Below are positions 25,409 through 37,728 of a stretch of DNA of 64,000 nt, in pieces; within the stretch, counting starts at the first letter, position 1, and each line of letters starts with the position of its first letter. A model generated the notes under the pieces. The model worked only from the letters and a program-made list of their open reading frames with translations. It did no database searches and had not been told where the DNA came from. The translations under genes were made by a program, and so were the position numbers. This DNA comes from Phoenix dactylifera (lineage: Eukaryota > Streptophyta > Magnoliopsida > Arecales > Arecaceae): positions 13,087,355 through 13,151,354 of the forward strand of contig NC_052397.1 in the NCBI RefSeq assembly GCF_009389715.1, read 5' to 3'.

Positions 25409-26060
25409 GGGAAAGGGTTTAGCCAAATTTGACTAAACCCGAGCCCAATCAAATTGGGCTAAGTCTGGACAAGCCAGACTATAAATTAAACCAAAATTAA
25501 AGCCCAATTTAAGCCAATGTAATTAATTTGGGGGCCAAATTGATCCCGGATTGACCCTGACTCAGGCCCAAACGGGTCACAGTGACCCTAAACCCGAAAT
25601 TAAACCCAATTAAGCTGGGAATTAAGCTTAGTGGCCAATCGGAAGGCCAATTAAGACTTATGAGCCCAGCCAAGACCCCAATACAGAGGAATTAGGCTTG
25701 GGCTAAATTTCAGATAGAAAAGGAAATAATATATTGTTATCATGACATGATTGTAGGTGACTTAGGACACGTCACCAGGACGCAGGAGACCTAGGAGAAA
25801 GGCGAATCACTGTAAGTAACCTGTTCTAATCCTATTATAGATCATGTCATGTTATTAATGTTTTCCTAAGCATTTATTTTAAGTACATATGTTTCATGCA
25901 TGATATGTTACAATGCATAAGTAACTTGCATGATCCCAGAAGCTATGGCTATGTATGCAACCTGATGATATTGATATTTTAATCATGCATGTAAGTTTAT
26001 AAAGTCTTAGCTAGCCCCAGAGGCACTATAATGGGCTCAAAGATGCTACTGAGAATGACT

Positions 26061-26210
26061 GAGCCGCCAGTGGCTGAATAGTAACTGAGCTTGCCCCGCC
26101 AGTGGCTGAATAGTAACTGAGCCTGCCCCGCCAGTGGCTGAATAGTAACTGAGCTGCCCCGCCAGTGGCTGAATAGTAACTGAGCTGGCCCCGCCAGTGG
26201 TCGAGTCTAA
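26061..26210 (+). repeat. ~31-bp minisatellite in the left LTR
   Basis: About four and a half copies of a unit containing CCGCCAGTGGCTGAATAG, each followed by TAACTGAGC. The right LTR carries the same array at about 33551-33690 with only small indels. Confidence 0.9.
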
Positions 26211-26756
26211 CTTCGCAGTAGCATCCGAGAGAAAAAGGACCACGGCATGCCGGGGCACGGTTTCATATGCATATTTTATGAAAAATTGTGTGATTTGCAC
26301 TACTGCTTTGTTTAAATTGCATACTTATTATGCCAGGATGATTTTTAGATAAACATGCATGTCAGCTTCTCAAAACCCTGATTTACATGTTTAGTCTACT
26401 GGTTGATCCGGTAGGATTATGCAGGATTACTTACTGAGCCGTGTAGCTCACATCTGTTTATGTTTCGTTTTCTTTCAGATCCTCACCAGTGATCGCCATC
26501 AGACATGTTTTTATTTTGTTACAGAGCTTCGTATTTTTGGAGAAGCTTATATACTTTTGTACATATGAATAGCCTAGAAGTTCTGTATTTTTGGTTTTCA
26601 AACTTGAAGGTTGTACTGCAAACTTTTAATATATATATATAAGGATAAATCCTTTTGGCTACCTGTTACCCCTGTATGAGGCTGCGTGCTACTGTGGGCG
26701 ATAGTCGGCAATAGCACGGCCGTGTCACGGATCCGGATCCGGGGTGTGACATCTAG

Positions 26757-26768
26757 TGGTATCAGAGC
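26757..26768 (+). other. Primer binding site (initiator tRNA-Met)
   Basis: TGGTATCAGAGC starts five bases after the left LTR. It is complementary to the 3' end (including CCA) of the plant initiator tRNA-Met, the same species encoded at 11348-11419. Confidence 0.93.
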
Positions 26769-26913
26769 CTTAGGTTAAACAATAGAATAACCATAAAATG
26801 CCTAAGGAAAAGGGTAGTTAAGAATGTCACCGTTATAGAAAATGTTATAATATGCTAGTTATCATAACCTCACTTTAAAAAAATTTTGACTGCTAGGTGA
26901 TCATTAGGAAAAT

Positions 26914-29900
26914 ATGGATGACGACCGGAGACCACCCTCCCCGGAGCCCAGCGAGCGGTCAGTTTCCCCGGATACTCCACGGTCTGCAGCAGGTCAGGCA
27001 GGCCTAGCCGGAGTGTATCAGCTTATGGCGCAAGTGCTGCAACAGCAGCAGATGATGCAGTTGGCCGCTATGCCATCAGCAGACTCCTGCTATGAGAGGT
27101 TCCGCCGACTGAACCCCCCGACCTTTGAGGGTGGGTCTGACCCTATGGCGGCTGAAACATGGATCCGGGAGATAGAAAAGATGTTCCGAGCCCTCCACTT
27201 TCCTGATGAGGTGACAGTCCGGCTGGCGACCTCTATGCTGACAGGAAACGCCGAATACTGGTGGACGGCCATGGAGACGGCTTATGCCGTTGACAGACTC
27301 ACCTGGAGGGACTTTAAGGGGATGTTTTACAATCAATACTTTCCGGACTCAGTGCACCTGGCGAAGCAGAATGAGTTTTTGACACTAACCCAGACTGACC
27401 AGATGTCCGTTCTGGAGTACGCCAATAAATTTAACGAACTGGGACGATTTTGCCCCCAGTTCATGGAGGATGAGAGAAGTAAGGTGAACCGGTTTGAGCA
27501 GGGATTGAGGTACGGGATTCGGTCCCGAATATCCTCCCATTTATTCTCAAGCTACAAAGATGTACTGGACCGAGCCTTGAAGGTTGAGGCTGACCTGATA
27601 CGGTCCGGGAGAGAGAGGGAGGACCTGAAGAGGACCCGGTCATCAGGAGCACCGAGTAGTGGGGCTGGAGGCAGCAAGGGGGCTGTGCCCAAGAAGAGAC
27701 AGAGCAGAGGCTGCCCCACCTGTGGCGGAAACCACAGGGGTACCTGCATGAAGAAGACCGGAGCTTGTTATTCTTGCGGGCAGACAGGACACATCGCCCG
27801 CAACTGCCCTAGCCGAAAGAAGGACGAGCCCCGACATACTGCACCAGAGGACCAGAGATCGAGGGGTAACCCTCGGGTTTTCGCACTGACTCGACAGGAT
27901 GCCAGTGCTAGCGATCAAGTGGTGACAGGTACACTTCTGGTCAACTTGATTCCTGCCCTCATTCTATTTGATTCTGGTTCTACGCATTCTTTCGTGTCGG
28001 TTAGCTTTTCCAGACAATTACATAGCACATCTGAGAAATTAGTGGAACCATGGCATGTTGCTACACCCCTTCAGAAAACCGCAATTGTTGACATTAAATA
28101 TAAAGATTGCATAATTCAGATAGGGGAAAAAGAATTAGAGACAAATCTTTTACAGCTTGACATGCAAGACTTTGATATTATCTTGGGCATGGACTGGATG
28201 TCACAGTATCACGCCCACATTGATTGTTACCACAAGAGGGTGGTATTTCGGATACCTGGGGAGCAAGAATTTTTCTTTCAGGGCGATATACCCCTTCAAG
28301 ATGCTCCTACACTACACTTTATTTCTGCCTTGAAAGCTGGAAAGGCTGTGAGAAAAGGGTGTATGGCCTATCTGGCCTGTGTAATGGATACCCAGAAAGA
28401 GACCAAACTGGAAGATATTCCAGTAGTCAGAAAATATCCGGATGTCTTCCCGGAGGAATTACCAGGATTACCCCCAGACCGAGAGATCGAATTCACAATC
28501 GACCTCGCACCAGGAGAGGGGCCAGTCTCCAAGGCTCCTTACCGGATGGCCCCTGCTGAGTTAAGGGAATTGAAGGTACAACTACAAGAACTCCTGGATA
28601 AAAAGTTCATCCAGCCCAGTGCGTCGCCATGGGGAGCTCCTGTCCTATTTGTGAAAAAGAAAGACGGGAGTATGCGACTATGCATCGATTACCGGGAATT
28701 GAACAAGATAACCATAAAGAACAAATATCCCCTACCACGGATCGATGACCTGTTTGATCAGCTGCAAGGCGCCCAGGTCTTCTCCAAGATAGATTTGAGG
28801 TCAGGCTACCATCAGCTGAAGATCAAATCTGAGGATGTGCCAAAAACTGCATTTCGAACCAGGTATGGGCATTATGAATTTCTGGTTATGCCTTTTGGAC
28901 TGACCAATGCCCCGGCTGCATTTATGGACTTGATGAACAGAGTCTTTAAACAATATTTGGATCAGTTCGTGATAGTTTTTATCGATGACATTTTGATATA
29001 CTCAAAGAGCCGGAAGGAACATGAAGACCATTTGAGGATAGTGCTACGAATCCTTCGAGAGAAGAGGCTGTACGCCAAGCTGAACAAATGTGAGTTCTGG
29101 CTGGACAGTGTGGCGTTCCTCGGCCATATAATCTCCAAGGAAGGAGTGTCAGTGGACCCCAAGAAGATAGAAGCGGTGGTGGATTGGCCTCGTCCCACCA
29201 ACGCCAAGGAAATAAGAAGCTTTTTGGGATTAGCCGGGTATTACCGGCGATTTGTGGAAGGGTTCTCCAAAATAGCTACCCCCTTGACCCAGTTGACTAA
29301 GAAACGGGCCAAGTTTATCTGGGACGGCAAGTGTGAGAGGAGCTTCCAGGAGCTTAAACAAAGGTTAGTTTCTGCCCCAATTTTGACATTACCGTCCTTA
29401 ACTGGAGAATTTACCATCTACAGTGATGCTTCCAAGAACGGGCTAGGCTGTGTGCTGATGCAAGATGGCAAGGTGGTAGCCTATGCCTCGAGACAGCTGA
29501 AACCCTATGAACAGAATTACCCGACACACGACCTAGAGTTGGCCGCAGTAGTGTTCGCCTTGAAACTTTGGAGACATTATTTGTATGGCGAACACTGTGA
29601 TGTGTACACCGACCACAAGAGCCTGAAGTATATATTCACCCAGAAGGAATTGAATATGAGGCAAAGAAGGTGGTTGGAACTCTTGAAGGATTATGACCTG
29701 AGTATTAAATACCACCCAGGAAAGGCCAACGTGGTGGCGGATGCCCTAAGCAGAAAGTCAGTTATAAGCTCCGCCGCTTTACTCACCACTCAACCACAGA
29801 TTCAGAAGGATCTCGATGAAATGCAGGTTGAGGTGGTTACCCAAACTACAAAAATTTTGCTGGCCGCCTTGAGTATACAACCAACCTTGATTGATAGAAT

Positions 29901-31407
29901 AAAGGTTGCCCAGCAGTCTGATGAGCACATTTGTCAGCTCAAGGATGAAGTGGAGAAAGGGTTGCGACCCGAACTCCAAATGCACCCAGATGGCACTCTA
30001 AGGTTTGGCCACCGACTGTGTGTACCGGCAAATGTTGACCTAAAAAGGGAAATCATGGAAGAAGCCCACCAATCCCGTTTCTCTATTCATCCAGGCAGTA
30101 CTAAAATGTACCGGGACCTTCGGGAACATTATTGGTGGAAGGGGATGAAGAGAGAAATAGCTGAGTTTGTGGCCCGATGCTTGACCTGTCAGCTAGTAAA
30201 AGCAGAGCACCAGAGGCCAGCAGGGTTGCTGGAACCAATAGAAATTCCTGAATGGAAGTGGGAGCACATCACGATGGACTTTGTTACAGGACTCCCCAAA
30301 ACGGTGAGAAAGAATGATGCAGTGTGGGTGATTGTTGATCGCCTTACAAAATCAGCTCATTTTCTGCCATTCAGAATTGGTACTCCTTTAGACAAGCTGG
30401 CCCAATTATACATCGATGAGATTGTACGCCTGCACGGAGTACCAGTGAGCATCATTTCTGATCGTGACCCCCGATTCGTGTCCAGATTCTGGGAAAGCTT
30501 TCAGAAGGCCATGGGTACCGGACTGAGGCTCAGTACAGCATACCACCCCCAGACTGACGGCCAGTCAGAGCGGACAATCCAAACTCTGGAAGACATGCTG
30601 AGGGCTTGCACTGTGGACCTAGGTGGAAACTGGGATAGTCACATACCACTGGTGGAATTTGCTTATAACAATAGCTACCATTCCAGTATCCAGATGGCCC
30701 CATACGAAGCTCTCTATGGGAGAAGATGCCGATCCCCCTTACACTGGGATGATGTCGGGGAGCGGAAAATGCTAGGACCTGAACTGGTCCAGCACACCAG
30801 AGACAAGGTACTACTAATTAAGCAAAGGCTTCAGGCTGCCCAGGATAGACAGAAAAGATGGGCTGACAGAGGAAGAAGGGCCTCGGAATTTTTGGAGGGG
30901 AACTTTGTCTTCCTAAAAATTTCACCATCAAAGGGTATTACCCGATTCGGAAGACACGGCAAATTAAGTCCTCGCTACATTGGCCCATTTGAGGTTCTTG
31001 CTAGAATAGGCAAAGTTGCCTACAAATTGGCCCTACCTTCAGAGCTATCAGGCGTACACAACGTCTTTCACGTCTCCTTGTTACGGAGGTACGTCCCGGA
31101 TCCCAGCCATGTGGTACCACATGAACCTCTGCAATTAAATAAAGATTTAACCTATGAGGAGGCTCCCCTGTGCATCATAGACAGAAAAGAGCAAATCCTC
31201 CGAAGGCGCACCATTCCCTACGTTAAAGTCCAGTGGACCAACCACACTGAAAGGGAAGCTACCTGGGAATTGGAGGAAGAGATGCGACAACGCTACCCTC
31301 AGCTCTTCGAGAACCAAGGTATGTTTAATTTCGAGGACGAAATTTATTTAAGGGGGGAAGAATGTAATGTCCGGGCCCACAACCTACTAGGCCCAATAGA
31401 AAAATAG
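26914..31407 (+). CDS. Gag-Pol polyprotein of the Ty3/gypsy element, intact (1497 aa)
   Basis: One uninterrupted frame with all expected domains. Gag capsid-like region at about residues 60-215; zinc knuckle [14 protein letters not shown] at 285-298, preceded by a second Cys-rich cluster; aspartic protease with DSGSTHS from D353; reverse transcriptase with FIDDIL (D691, D692); RNase H starting near YSDAS (D838); integrase zinc region with H1052 and C1089/C1092; integrase core D1122, D1183 and E1219 with D-D35-E spacing; a GPF/Y-type module near [11 protein letters not shown]; and a chromodomain-like tail at about 1410-1470. Gag and Pol share one frame, as is common in plant chromoviruses. The frame runs 45 nt into the right LTR before stopping. 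No frameshift or internal stop is seen. Confidence 0.96.
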   Translation: MDDDRRPPSPEPSERSVSPDTPRSAAGQAGLAGVYQLMAQVLQQQQMMQLAAMPSADSCYERFRRLNPPTFEGGSDPMAAETWIREIEKMFRALHFPDEVTVRLATSMLTGNAEYWWTAMETAYAVDRLTWRDFKGMFYNQYFPDSVHLAKQNEFLTLTQTDQMSVLEYANKFNELGRFCPQFMEDERSKVNRFEQGLRYGIRSRISSHLFSSYKDVLDRALKVEADLIRSGREREDLKRTRSSGAPSSGAGGSKGAVPKKRQSRGCPTCGGNHRGTCMKKTGACYSCGQTGHIARNCPSRKKDEPRHTAPEDQRSRGNPRVFALTRQDASASDQVVTGTLLVNLIPALILFDSGSTHSFVSVSFSRQLHSTSEKLVEPWHVATPLQKTAIVDIKYKDCIIQIGEKELETNLLQLDMQDFDIILGMDWMSQYHAHIDCYHKRVVFRIPGEQEFFFQGDIPLQDAPTLHFISALKAGKAVRKGCMAYLACVMDTQKETKLEDIPVVRKYPDVFPEELPGLPPDREIEFTIDLAPGEGPVSKAPYRMAPAELRELKVQLQELLDKKFIQPSASPWGAPVLFVKKKDGSMRLCIDYRELNKITIKNKYPLPRIDDLFDQLQGAQVFSKIDLRSGYHQLKIKSEDVPKTAFRTRYGHYEFLVMPFGLTNAPAAFMDLMNRVFKQYLDQFVIVFIDDILIYSKSRKEHEDHLRIVLRILREKRLYAKLNKCEFWLDSVAFLGHIISKEGVSVDPKKIEAVVDWPRPTNAKEIRSFLGLAGYYRRFVEGFSKIATPLTQLTKKRAKFIWDGKCERSFQELKQRLVSAPILTLPSLTGEFTIYSDASKNGLGCVLMQDGKVVAYASRQLKPYEQNYPTHDLELAAVVFALKLWRHYLYGEHCDVYTDHKSLKYIFTQKELNMRQRRWLELLKDYDLSIKYHPGKANVVADALSRKSVISSAALLTTQPQIQKDLDEMQVEVVTQTTKILLAALSIQPTLIDRIKVAQQSDEHICQLKDEVEKGLRPELQMHPDGTLRFGHRLCVPANVDLKREIMEEAHQSRFSIHPGSTKMYRDLREHYWWKGMKREIAEFVARCLTCQLVKAEHQRPAGLLEPIEIPEWKWEHITMDFVTGLPKTVRKNDAVWVIVDRLTKSAHFLPFRIGTPLDKLAQLYIDEIVRLHGVPVSIISDRDPRFVSRFWESFQKAMGTGLRLSTAYHPQTDGQSERTIQTLEDMLRACTVDLGGNWDSHIPLVEFAYNNSYHSSIQMAPYEALYGRRCRSPLHWDDVGERKMLGPELVQHTRDKVLLIKQRLQAAQDRQKRWADRGRRASEFLEGNFVFLKISPSKGITRFGRHGKLSPRYIGPFEVLARIGKVAYKLALPSELSGVHNVFHVSLLRRYVPDPSHVVPHEPLQLNKDLTYEEAPLCIIDRKEQILRRRTIPYVKVQWTNHTEREATWELEEEMRQRYPQLFENQGMFNFEDEIYLRGEECNVRAHNLLGPIEK
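31351..31362 (+). other. Polypurine tract
   Basis: AGGGGGGAAGAA directly abuts the right LTR and would prime plus-strand synthesis. It lies inside the polyprotein reading frame. Confidence 0.88.
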
Positions 31408-32863
31408 GCCCAGTTAAGGGTTGGGCCCAAATTTTACTGTAGCCAGTATAATGATTATTATAAAAAAAAAAAAAAAAATCATACTGTAGCCAGTACGAAG
31501 GGATAAGACCGACAGGGAAGGGTGACCCCCACCCCTGCTGGCAGTCGATGCCGGCGCACCGGAGACAGAGGGGGCGGCGGCCATTCCCGGAGAGGGGAGG
31601 CATGGAGCGGATGGGACCTCTCAGAGAGGGGGGTCTCATCTTCTAAACCACTATTTAAGTCCCTGCCGGCAACCCTAAGTCGGAGGCCCCCAAGAACACT
31701 GAAAGAGAGAGAGCCGAAGCCCTGGAGCCTAAGGCGGAAGAGCCCTGAAGCTCCAAGAGGAAGGAGGGACTACGAGGGGGAGGAACGGCCCAACGGTAAC
31801 CAGCAAAAATCCAGGTAAGTGGCCCTTAGGTTAAATAATAAAGTTTTAGGGAGTGGAGATACCCCTCTGTAGGGTATTCTCCCCTCTGTTTCATGGGAGG
31901 AGACTGGCACAGAGAGAGAGAAGGAGACCGGCACGGGAGAGAAGAACAGGAGGAGGGCCGTGGGCCGGACCCACAGGCTGCGGGCCGGACCAACAGGCCG
32001 CGGGCCGGCCTGAGAACGGCCCAAGCCGAGCCCACGCCACCCCGGCCGAGCCCAGCCGGACTCGGCCTGCGGGTGACAGGCCCCGGCCGTGGCTGCCCTA
32101 GGGCTGAGGGGCAGCCAAGGGCCGCCGGGTCTGCCGTGCCGGCGACCAACGCGGCCTCAAGGCCGCCAGCCTCAGCCGAGCCCCACCTCTCCGCCGGCCG
32201 AGAGGTGGTGGCGAGACTCACACACAAAAAAAAAAAAAAAAAAAAAAAAAGAAGAAGAAAACGGAAGAGGAAGAAGAACAAAGTAAAGAAAAAAAAAAGA
32301 GAGGGGGCACTTACCGCGGACCACGGCCTTACCTCGCCGTGGTCGGAGCCGGAGAAGTTCTCCCGGAGGAGATCGGCCTCGATCCCACCTCCCGGCTCTT
32401 CTCCTCTCCTCCGGCATCACTTCGAAGGAGAGGGAAAGGGCCGGCCTCCCACCGTCGCCGCCCCGAAGGGGAAGCACCACTCCGGGCTGATAGATCTGGC
32501 CGGGGAGGGTTCGGTGAAGGTCGGAGCCGGAGAAGAGGGCCGGAAGCATGGGCTTCGGTAGAGACAAAGAAGAGAAGAGGGAAAGAGAGGGAGTGACCGA
32601 GAGGGGGAAGGCCACAGATCTGGCCGGAGGAGAAGAAGGGGAGCCGGAGGGCCGGCCGGAGGTATGGTTTCGGTGGAGACGACGGAGAGAAAAGAGAGAG
32701 AGAGAGAGAGAGAGCGGCCGGATGAGGGAGAGGGGGTCGGGAAGGTGAAGAGGCGGAAGCCTCTGGAAGGGGGGAGAAAGAACCCGATAACGGGTTCGCG
32801 GGTCGGATCCGAATCCGAACCCGCAACCCGTTAAGCCCAAAGAAAAAGAAAAAGAAAAAGAAA

Positions 32864-32895
<32 letters not shown>

Positions 32896-34237
32896 GGGAA
32901 AGGGTTTAGCCAAATTTGACTAAACCCGAGCCCAATCAAATTGGGCTAAGTCTGGACAAGCCAGACTATAAATTAAACCAAAATTAAAGCCCAATTTAAG
33001 CCAATGTAATTAATTTGGGGGCCAAATTGATCCCGGATTGACCCTGACTCAGGCCCAAACGGGTCACAGTGACCCTAAACCCGAAATTAAACCCAATTAA
33101 GCTGGGAATTAAGCTTAGTGGCCAATCGGAAGGCCAATTAAGACTTATGAGCCCAGCCAAGACCCCAATACAGAGGAATTAGGCTTGGGCTAAATTTCAG
33201 ATAGAAAAGGAAATAATATATTGTTATCATGACATGATTGTAGGTGACTTAGGACACGTCACCAGGACGCAGGAGACCTAGGAGAAAGGCGAATCACTGT
33301 AAGTAACCTGTTCTAATCCTATTATAGATCATGTCATGTTATTAATGTTTTCCTAAGCATTTATTTTAAGTACATATGTTTCATGCATGATATGTTACAA
33401 TGCATAAGTAACTTGCATGATCCCAGAAGCTATGGCTATGTATGCAACCTGATGATATTGATATTTTAATCATGCATGTAAGTTTATAAAGTCTTAGCTA
33501 GCCCCAGAGGCACTATAATGGGCTCAAAGATGCTACTGAGAATGACTGAGCCGCCAGTGGCTGAATAGTAACTGAGCTGCCCCGCCAGTGGCTGAATAGT
33601 AACTGAGCCTGCCCCGCCAGTGGCTGAATAGTAACTGAGCTGCCCCGCCAGTGGCTGAATAGTAACTGAGCTGGCCCCGCCAGTGGTCGAGTCTAACTTC
33701 GCAGTAGCATCCGAGAGAAAAAGGACCACGGCATGCCGGGGCACGGTTTCATATGCATATTTTATGAAAAATTGTGTGATTTGCACTACTGCTTTGTTTA
33801 AATTGCATACTTATTATGCCAGGATGATTTTTAGATAAACATGCATGTCAGCTTCTCAAAACCCTGATTTACATGTTTAGTCTACTGGTTGATCCGGTAG
33901 GATTATGCAGGATTACTTACTGAGCCGTGTAGCTCACATCTGTTTATGTTTCGTTTTCTTTCAGATCCTCACCAGTGATCGCCATCAGACATGTTTTTAT
34001 TTTGTTACAGAGCTTCGTATTTTTGGAGAAGCTTATATACTTTTGTACATATGAATAGCCTAGAAGTTCTGTATTTTTGGTTTTCAAACTTGAAGGTTGT
34101 ACTGCAAACTTTTAATATATATATATAAGGATAAATCCTTTTGGCTACCTGTTACCCCTGTATGAGGCTGCGTGCTACTGTGGGCGATAGTCGGCAATAG
34201 CACGGCCGTGTCACGGATCCGGATCCGGGGTGTGACA
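31363..34237 (+). repeat. Right LTR (2875 bp)
   Basis: Nearly identical to the left LTR. Visible differences are 17 versus 18 A near 31462, a 13-bp loss near 31894, shorter or longer A and AAAAAG runs, and a one-base indel in the minisatellite. Confidence 0.96.
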
Positions 34238-34242
34238 TTTTG
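34238..34242. repeat. Target-site duplication TTTTG, right copy
   Basis: Exact match to 23847-23851. Confidence 0.93.
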
Positions 34243-35272
34243 AATGTCTCCAATTATAATGCCCATGCAGGAGAAGCTTGGTCTTTTAAATAGCAATCCT
34301 TAAATAATTGCCAACTAATCTCCTCCTAAGCCCTTTGTTTCAAAGACGAATATCAGTGCTGAAGCTATAATTTTCCTGCAGTGCATGAGCTCCAAATTAG
34401 AACAATGTAAACAACATTTTCCGCAAAAGATTTTCTCACAATGTTTAAATCATCGAATATTTAATGCGTTTGATGTGAATATCAAGTGATAAGGAAAGCC
34501 AACGCAACAGGAAGATTAAAAAAAAAAACACCAAAAGTTCATGTAGAACTCTGAATCACTTGTATTTTTAATCAGAATATACCCATGCACATGCTACTCG
34601 TGCGAAGAAGGAAACGTAACAGATGATTTCAGGCCAAGAAAAGGTTATGGGGCATATTGAGGTTGGGGTCCTCGAGTCCTCGCTCGATATATATACACAT
34701 TAGAAAAGAAGAGTTTACAAAAACTTTTTATAAAGAATGCTAGAGCTATATCAATCACGCTCGAGTGCAAAGAGCAAAACCAAGTCTCTTAAAACCTCTT
34801 GATAAAAGAATTATTACTAATAAAATTTGAAAAAATTGAGATGACGAAAACACAGCGACGCCAGGGTGAAAGAGACAAATTATTGCTTCTTAACACACAC
34901 AAGTTTGTAAGTATAATGGAAGTTGCTTCTAAACAAAGTTGCACTAATATACCACACTATACTAGATATTATACTATATAGTACCATACTATGTTACATT
35001 ATATTATATTAGATATATACTGTATTGTTTCTCTCTCCAAGCCTATGTCTACTAGCTTTTCTTCTCCTCCTCCTCTCTCCACTTGCCCTTAATCCTTAGA
35101 TGTTTCCATTTATCATTATCACAGTCACACACTCACACCTTCAAATTCCGCCATCTTAAACCAAGTTTTAAGTTCCGACGCCGGCAGCTATCAACCATAC
35201 TTGCCCTGGAAGACAAGTTTTTGGCCCGGGACTGGATGAGCCCATTCGCGCGCGCGCGAAAGAGGAGAGGGA
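34243..35272. other. Intergenic DNA and PPR promoter side
   Basis: AT-rich, continuous with the DNA left of the retrotransposon before insertion. A TA-rich patch at about 34945-35025 and a CT-rich patch at about 35030-35090 precede the PPR gene. No other gene is seen. Confidence 0.55.
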
Positions 35273-37728
35273 ATGCCCCCTTCGCGTCCCTCCACTCCCC
35301 TCCTTCCCCTCCAATCTTTCGACATCGCCAAATTCGCCAACCGCTTCGCCGCCCACCTCCAACTCCTCGCCGCCGCCCTCCACAAAGCCTCCGCCTCCGC
35401 CTCCGCCGCCACCGGCCCCACCCCCCTCCTCTGCCGCCTCCGCGCCCTCCACGCCCACATACTTGCGTCCGGCTTCAAGCCCCGTGCTCACATCCTCAAC
35501 CGCCTCATCGACCTCTACGCCAAGGCCGGCGACCTCCCGTCTGCCCGCCGCCTCTTCGACGCCGCCTCCCCTGCCCCCACCGACGCCGTCGCCGCTACCT
35601 CCCTCGTCAACGCCTACGCCGCTTCCGGCCACCTCCCCCTCGCCCGCTGCCTCTTCGACCGCACTCCTCTCCCCGCCCGCGACACTGTCTTCTACAACGC
35701 CATGATCTCCGGATACGCCCGCGCCGGCAACGGCCTGCCGGCTCTCCTCGTCTTCTGTGAGATGCTCCAGGATGGCTTCCGGCCGGACGACTACACCTTC
35801 ACCGGAGTTCTTAGCGCCGCCGCCGCCATCATTGGTCTGGAACCCACCCACTGCGGGCAGCTCCATTGCTCCGTGGTGAAGTCCGGCACGGAGCACGCCA
35901 TCTCTGTTTCGAATGCCCTCATTGCCCTGTACTTCAAGTGTGATTCCCCTGATACAGCGGTAATTGCTCGGGAGGTGTTTGATAGAATGGTCGAGAGAGA
36001 TGAGCTCACTTGGACCACAATGGTTGTCGGGTATGTCAGGAGAGGTGATATAACTGAAGCTCGTCAAGTCTTTGATGACATGGAAGGAAGGTTTAATGTC
36101 GTTTGGAATGCGATGATTTCGGGGTATGTGCATTGTGGGCTTTTCTTGGAAGCATTGGAGATGTTTAGAAAGATGAAGTCAATTGGCATCCCGCTTGATG
36201 AATTCACCTACACGAGTGTGCTCAGTGCTTGTGAGAGCGCCGGGCTTTTCAATCACGGAAAAGCTGTTCATGCTCACATCATTCGTTCAGGGTCTGATCT
36301 CAATCCTGTATCAGCATTACCTGTTGAGAATGTATTGGTCACCCTGTACTCGAAGTGTGGAAAGATCGATGTTGCAAAAAGAATTTTTGATGATATTGAA
36401 AGAAAAGATCCTGTTTCATGGAACTCCATCTTGACAGGGTATGTAAATTGTGGTCACATTGATGATGCACTTGCAATTTTTAACGTTATGCCTCATAAGC
36501 ATGAGTTGGCATGGCTGGTGATGATATCAGGTTTTGTACACAATGGGCTTGCCGAGGAAGGGCTGAAGCTATTCAGTCGAATGAGGGCTGAGGGTGCCAA
36601 GCCTTGCGACTATACATATGCAAGCACAATTGCTGCATGTGGTGAGCTCGGAGCGTTGAAGCATGGACAGCAACTCCATGCACAGCTCATCCAGTTTGGC
36701 TATGAATCAAGCAACTCAGCTGGAAATGCTCTTTTGACAATGTATGCAAAATGTGGGGCTGTGGAGGAAGCACACATCGTGTTCCTTGTGATGCCCAATG
36801 TGGACTCTATATCTTGGAATGCAATGATTGCAGCCCTTGGGCATCACGGACATGGGAGAGAGGCAATTGAGCTATTCGACCAGATGATTGGGGGCGGTAT
36901 ATTTCCAGATCACATCACTTTCCTCACGATCCTATCCGCCTGCAACCATGCAGGCTTGGTAGATGAAGGCTTTCGGTACTTTGAATCCATGAAAAATGAT
37001 TATGGTATTAGCCCAGGGGAAGATCATTATGCTCAGTTGATTGATTTACTAGGTCGGGCTGGACGTATTCGAGAAGCTTGGGATATGATTAAATCAATGC
37101 CCTTTGAGCCAGGTCCATCCATTTGGGAGGCTGTTCTATCAGGCTGTAGAATTCATGGGGACATGGATCTTGGAATCCATGCAGCAGAGCAGCTCTTTAA
37201 GATGATACCTAAACATGATGGAACATATGTCCTTTTATCCAACATCTATGCTGCCATCGGGCGATGGGAAAATGTTGCAAGGGTTAGGAAATTGATGAAA
37301 GATCGTGGGGTTAAGAAGGAACCCGGATGCAGCTGGATTGAAGTTGCAAATAAGGTTCATGTGTTCCTTGTCAATGATGCAAGACACCCTGAGGTGCAGA
37401 AGTATACAAATTCCTTGAGATACTTGGAGTCAAGATGAGGAAGCTGGGATATGTCCCTGATACCAAGTTTGTTCTGCATGATGTTGAGTCTGAGAAAAAG
37501 GAATATGCATTATCTACTCACAGCGAGAAGTTGGCTGTCGGATATGGGCTTCTAAAATTGCCTGCTGGGGCTACAGTTATTGTTCTTAAGAACTTGAGAA
37601 TTTGTGGGGATTGCCACACTGCAATCATGTTCATGTCAAAGGCAGTTGGTCGAGAGATCGTTGTCAGAGATGTTAAGCGGTTTCACCATTTTAAGAATGG
37701 AGAGTGTTCATGCGGGAATTATTGGTAA
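35273..37728 (+). CDS. DYW-class pentatricopeptide repeat protein, one-base frameshift near the 3' end
   Basis: The gene is intronless. Frame one (35273-37438) encodes a PLS-type PPR array (units such as [25 protein letters not shown] and [13 protein letters not shown]) and the E motifs. At about 37400-37402 one base is missing: reading GTATACAAATTCC in the next frame continues as [20 protein letters not shown] and runs to the end at 37728. That part is the DYW deaminase domain, with HSEK and CGDCH zinc and catalytic motifs and a CSCGNYW terminus. One added base gives 818 codons. PPR-DYW proteins bind specific organelle transcripts and edit C to U. Motif order and wording point to an ortholog of Arabidopsis At1g25360. 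As written, translation would end before DYW. It may be a sequencing error or a recently lost gene. The GC-rich 5' third contrasts with the AT-richer remainder. Confidence 0.92.

Larger units (their letters stand above)
23852..26751 (+). repeat. Left LTR (2900 bp)
   Basis: It begins TGTAATGTCCGGGCCC and ends GTGTGACA. It contains a TATA-like box (24141-24149), a strong splice-donor match (24305), AATAAA (24327-24332), a perfect 13-bp hairpin (24371-24400), GC-rich simple-sequence DNA, an AAAAAG array (about 25355-25405) and a ~31-bp minisatellite (about 26061-26210). Confidence 0.96.
23852..34237 (+). mobile_element. Complete Ty3/gypsy LTR retrotransposon, chromovirus (Tekay/Del-like)
   Basis: The 10,386-bp element has LTRs 23852-26751 and 31363-34237 (both TG...CA), an initiator-tRNA-Met primer binding site, one long polyprotein frame, a polypurine tract and a TTTTG target-site duplication. 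The two LTRs differ, as far as I can read, almost only in simple-repeat lengths plus a 13-bp deletion in the right LTR. That implies a very recent insertion or recent gene conversion. Domain order protease-RT-RNase H-integrase defines Ty3/gypsy. The chromodomain-like C terminus and long LTRs suggest the Tekay/Del clade. Everything needed for autonomous movement appears present. Confidence 0.96.

Noticed and set aside
24260..25426. Long open frames inside the LTRs (388 codons on the minus strand here, others of 150-255 codons in both LTRs)
   Set aside because: They are made of poly-Phe, poly-Lys, Ser/Leu and Pro/Arg runs from simple repeats and GC-rich DNA, and similar frames open on both strands. 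No domain is recognisable.
35083..35760. 225-codon plus-strand frame before and over the PPR start
   Set aside because: Arg/Pro-rich shadow frame of the GC-rich PPR exon, offset by one base.
35168..36133. 321-codon minus-strand frame
   Set aside because: It is the antisense shadow of the GC-rich start of the PPR gene; Gly/Glu/Val-rich without domain features.
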